Translations under genes and position numbers: made by a program
Notes under the pieces: generated by a model
What the model was told of the DNA's origin: nothing
Databases searched by the model: none
What the model saw: only the letters and a program-made list of their open reading frames with translations
Assembly: GCA_003220955.1 (NCBI GenBank)
Contig: QHTW01000229.1
Coordinates: forward strand, 7,513-14,491
DNA: 6,979 nucleotides
Direction of reading: 5' to 3'
Source of the DNA: Gemmatimonadota bacterium
Lineage (GTDB): Bacteria; Gemmatimonadota; Gemmatimonadetes; Gemmatimonadales; GWC2-71-9
In this document: in pieces, positions 6,203 through 6,979 of the stretch
Position numbering within the stretch: position 1 is the first letter of the stretch
Layout of the letters: every line of letters begins with the position of its first letter

Positions 6203-6828
6203 TCAGCGGCGGCGGGGACGGCAAAGCCGCAGCGCGGATGCTCGCCGCGAACACAGCATTCGGTTACCGCCGTCCCAACAACCTCTTCCACCAACGCCTT
6301 CCCCAGCTCGCACATTTCCGGATGAGCTGACGTCACCGCGGAGAGCGGGCAACTATAGCCATGCAGGAGCCAGCCGTCCGCGGTCGCCTCCACCTCCACG
6401 TCGGAGCCCAGGTCGCGAAACACGCCGGCGGCCGCGTCGACCCGCTGTTTGGCACTCGTCCCCGGGCGCGCGGCGGCGGCGGCTTGCGCGCCCACCGCCC
6501 GCAGCAATTCGATCGCTCGGTCACGGCCCTGGGTCTTGCCGATTTCCGCGACGAGTTTGCCGAGCACCAGCGCGTAGGCCTTGGGGAAGAGCTCCTCGCC
6601 TTCGCGCGTGAGTCCGTAAACTCGTGCCGGCTTCCCACCTGTGTCGCGTTGCGTCCCCACCTGCTCGACAATCCCGTCGCGGTGCAAGGCGGCGATGTGC
6701 ATGCGCACGGCGTTGTCGGTGAGGCCGAGGGCCTCGGCGAGGGTCGTGATCGTTTGACGCGAGCGCCGCAGTAAACCGAGCAGCCGCGCCTGTGTTTCGC
6801 CGGTGAGCCGGGCAAGCCAGTTGATCAT
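6199..6828 (-). CDS. SufR-like winged-helix regulator with cysteine-rich (probable Fe-S) C-terminus
   Basis: A 209-residue regulator. Residues ~10-80 form an ArsR-type winged helix: TRQTITTL-like helix 24-30, recognition region LGLTDNAVRMHIAALHRDG (34-52), and wing GGKPARVYGLT (64-74) leading into EGEELFP. The C-terminal domain (~125-205) has five cysteines: C160, C173, C191, C192 and C200. The blocks YSCPLSAVTSAHPEMCELGK and GEHPRCGF resemble SufR-type repressors, which hold an Fe-S cluster. C160-x12-C173 is the clearest part of the motif. It is therefore likely to sense Fe-S or redox state and to repress its own operon and the divergent gene; cluster binding is inferred. The ATG at 6828 has GAGG only one base away, too close for a normal SD, and the candidate promoter would start transcription at or beside the ATG, so the mRNA may be leaderless. 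It overlaps the reductase start by 4 bases. Confidence 0.88.
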   Translation of the reverse strand: MINWLARLTGETQARLLGLLRRSRQTITTLAEALGLTDNAVRMHIAALHRDGIVEQVGTQRDTGGKPARVYGLTREGEELFPKAYALVLGKLVAEIGKTQGRDRAIELLRAVGAQAAAAARPGTSAKQRVDAAAGVFRDLGSDVEVEATADGWLLHGYSCPLSAVTSAHPEMCELGKALVEEVVGTAVTECCVRGEHPRCGFAVPAAAE

Positions 6829-6833
6829 GCCTC

Positions 6834-6862
6834 AGAATAGCCTGTAAATACTCAATTGTCTA
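6834..6862 (-). promoter_or_regulatory. Sigma-70-like promoter of the regulator-reductase operon
   Basis: On the minus strand TAGACA (6862-6857; 5/6 to TTGACA) is followed after 17 bases by TATTCT (6839-6834; 4/6 to TATAAT). A start about 7 bases further on falls at 6827 or so, inside the ATG (6828-6826), which implies a leaderless transcript. It lies in an AT-rich stretch unlike the flanking genes. Confidence 0.6.
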
Positions 6863-6865
6863 GTA

Positions 6866-6894
6866 ATCACAGCAAATACTTGACAAAGTATGAT
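6866..6894 (+). promoter_or_regulatory. Candidate promoter of the divergent plus-strand gene
   Basis: ATCACA (6866-6871; 4/6 to TTGACA) and TATGAT (6889-6894; 5/6 to TATAAT) are 17 bases apart. Transcription would start near 6901, giving a leader of about 50 bases before the ATG at 6951. A perfect TTGACA also occurs at 6880-6885, but I find no good -10 at the right distance from it. Confidence 0.45.
6876..6891. promoter_or_regulatory. Inverted repeat, candidate operator between divergent promoters
   Basis: ATACTT and AAGTAT (6876-6881, 6886-6891) form a perfect 6-base inverted repeat around GACA. It falls between the -35 and -10 of the candidate plus-strand promoter and 14 bases upstream of the minus-strand -35. 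A weaker repeat of the same kind, TACT-N9-AGTA (6849-6865), overlaps the minus-strand -35, and AAATACT occurs at both sites (6846-6852, 6874-6880). This is a good place for the adjacent winged-helix regulator to bind and control both directions, but binding is inferred. Confidence 0.4.
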
Positions 6895-6950
6895 TAGCCA
6901 GGGAATTTGAGCGGGTCATCCGCATATGGACTCTTTCTTGGGAGGTTTGG

Positions 6951-6979
6951 ATGTCCCGCTCCAGGTATCAGGCAGCTCT
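6951..6979 (+). CDS. Start of an unidentified plus-strand gene (cut by window end)
   Basis: A textbook ribosome binding site, GGGAGG (6940-6945), stands 5 bases before ATG 6951. The reading frame runs open to the window edge, giving MSRSRYQAA. Nine complete codons are too few to identify the protein. Two early arginines followed by alanines could be the n-region of a signal peptide or membrane anchor, but this is a guess. It is divergent from the SufR-like regulator and shares its control region, so it is a likely target. Confidence 0.6.

Noticed and set aside
6880..6908. Plus-strand promoter using the perfect TTGACA at 6880
   Set aside because: With a 16-18 base spacer the -10 would be GGAATT, GAATTT or AATTTG, a poor match; TATGAT at 6889 with ATCACA is a better pair.

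Overview
The window comes from a GC-rich bacterial chromosome, with tightly packed genes that overlap by 4-8 bases. The mix of families (ECF42-type sigma factor, DGPF/YCII proteins, DUF2277, DoxX, AIF-like FAD reductase) is what I would expect from a soil-type bacterium such as Gemmatimonadota or Acidobacteriota. That placement is inferred from gene content only.

Layout, left to right: (1) the 3' end of a tRNA with a long variable arm, probably tRNA-Leu, at 1-37. (2) A minus-strand two-gene unit, DUF2277 protein then PAP2 phosphatase, sharing 8 bases. (3) A 144-base divergent intergenic region with a candidate housekeeping promoter on the minus strand and a close match to the ECF42 promoter signature on the plus strand. 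(4) A plus-strand operon of five genes: an intact DGPF protein, a second DGPF gene broken by a frameshift, an ECF42-type sigma factor with a TPR-like tail, a DoxX membrane protein and a MATE transporter. Adjacent genes overlap or abut within a few bases. (5) A compact palindromic and tandem repeat at 4997-5052 that fills the gap between two convergent genes and contains both stop codons. (6) A minus-strand pair, a SufR-like winged-helix regulator with a cysteine-rich C-terminus and an FAD/NAD(P) reductase, overlapping by ATGA. (7) An AT-rich divergent control region with promoters on both strands around an inverted repeat. (8) The first codons of a plus-strand gene that leaves the window.

The plus-strand operon looks like a self-regulated ECF42 module with no anti-sigma gene. 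The sigma factor probably recognises the promoter at 1107-1133 and so drives its own operon, and the C-terminal extension is the likely sensor or control domain. DoxX and MATE extend the module towards membrane redox or export functions. The right-hand pair looks like an Fe-S or redox sensor controlling a flavoprotein reductase and probably the divergent gene.

The most notable points are the ECF42 promoter match, a frameshift in the second DGPF gene that equals a 16-base shortfall against its neighbour, and the repeat that ends both convergent genes. I saw no CRISPR array, IS element, phage gene or clearly new defence system.
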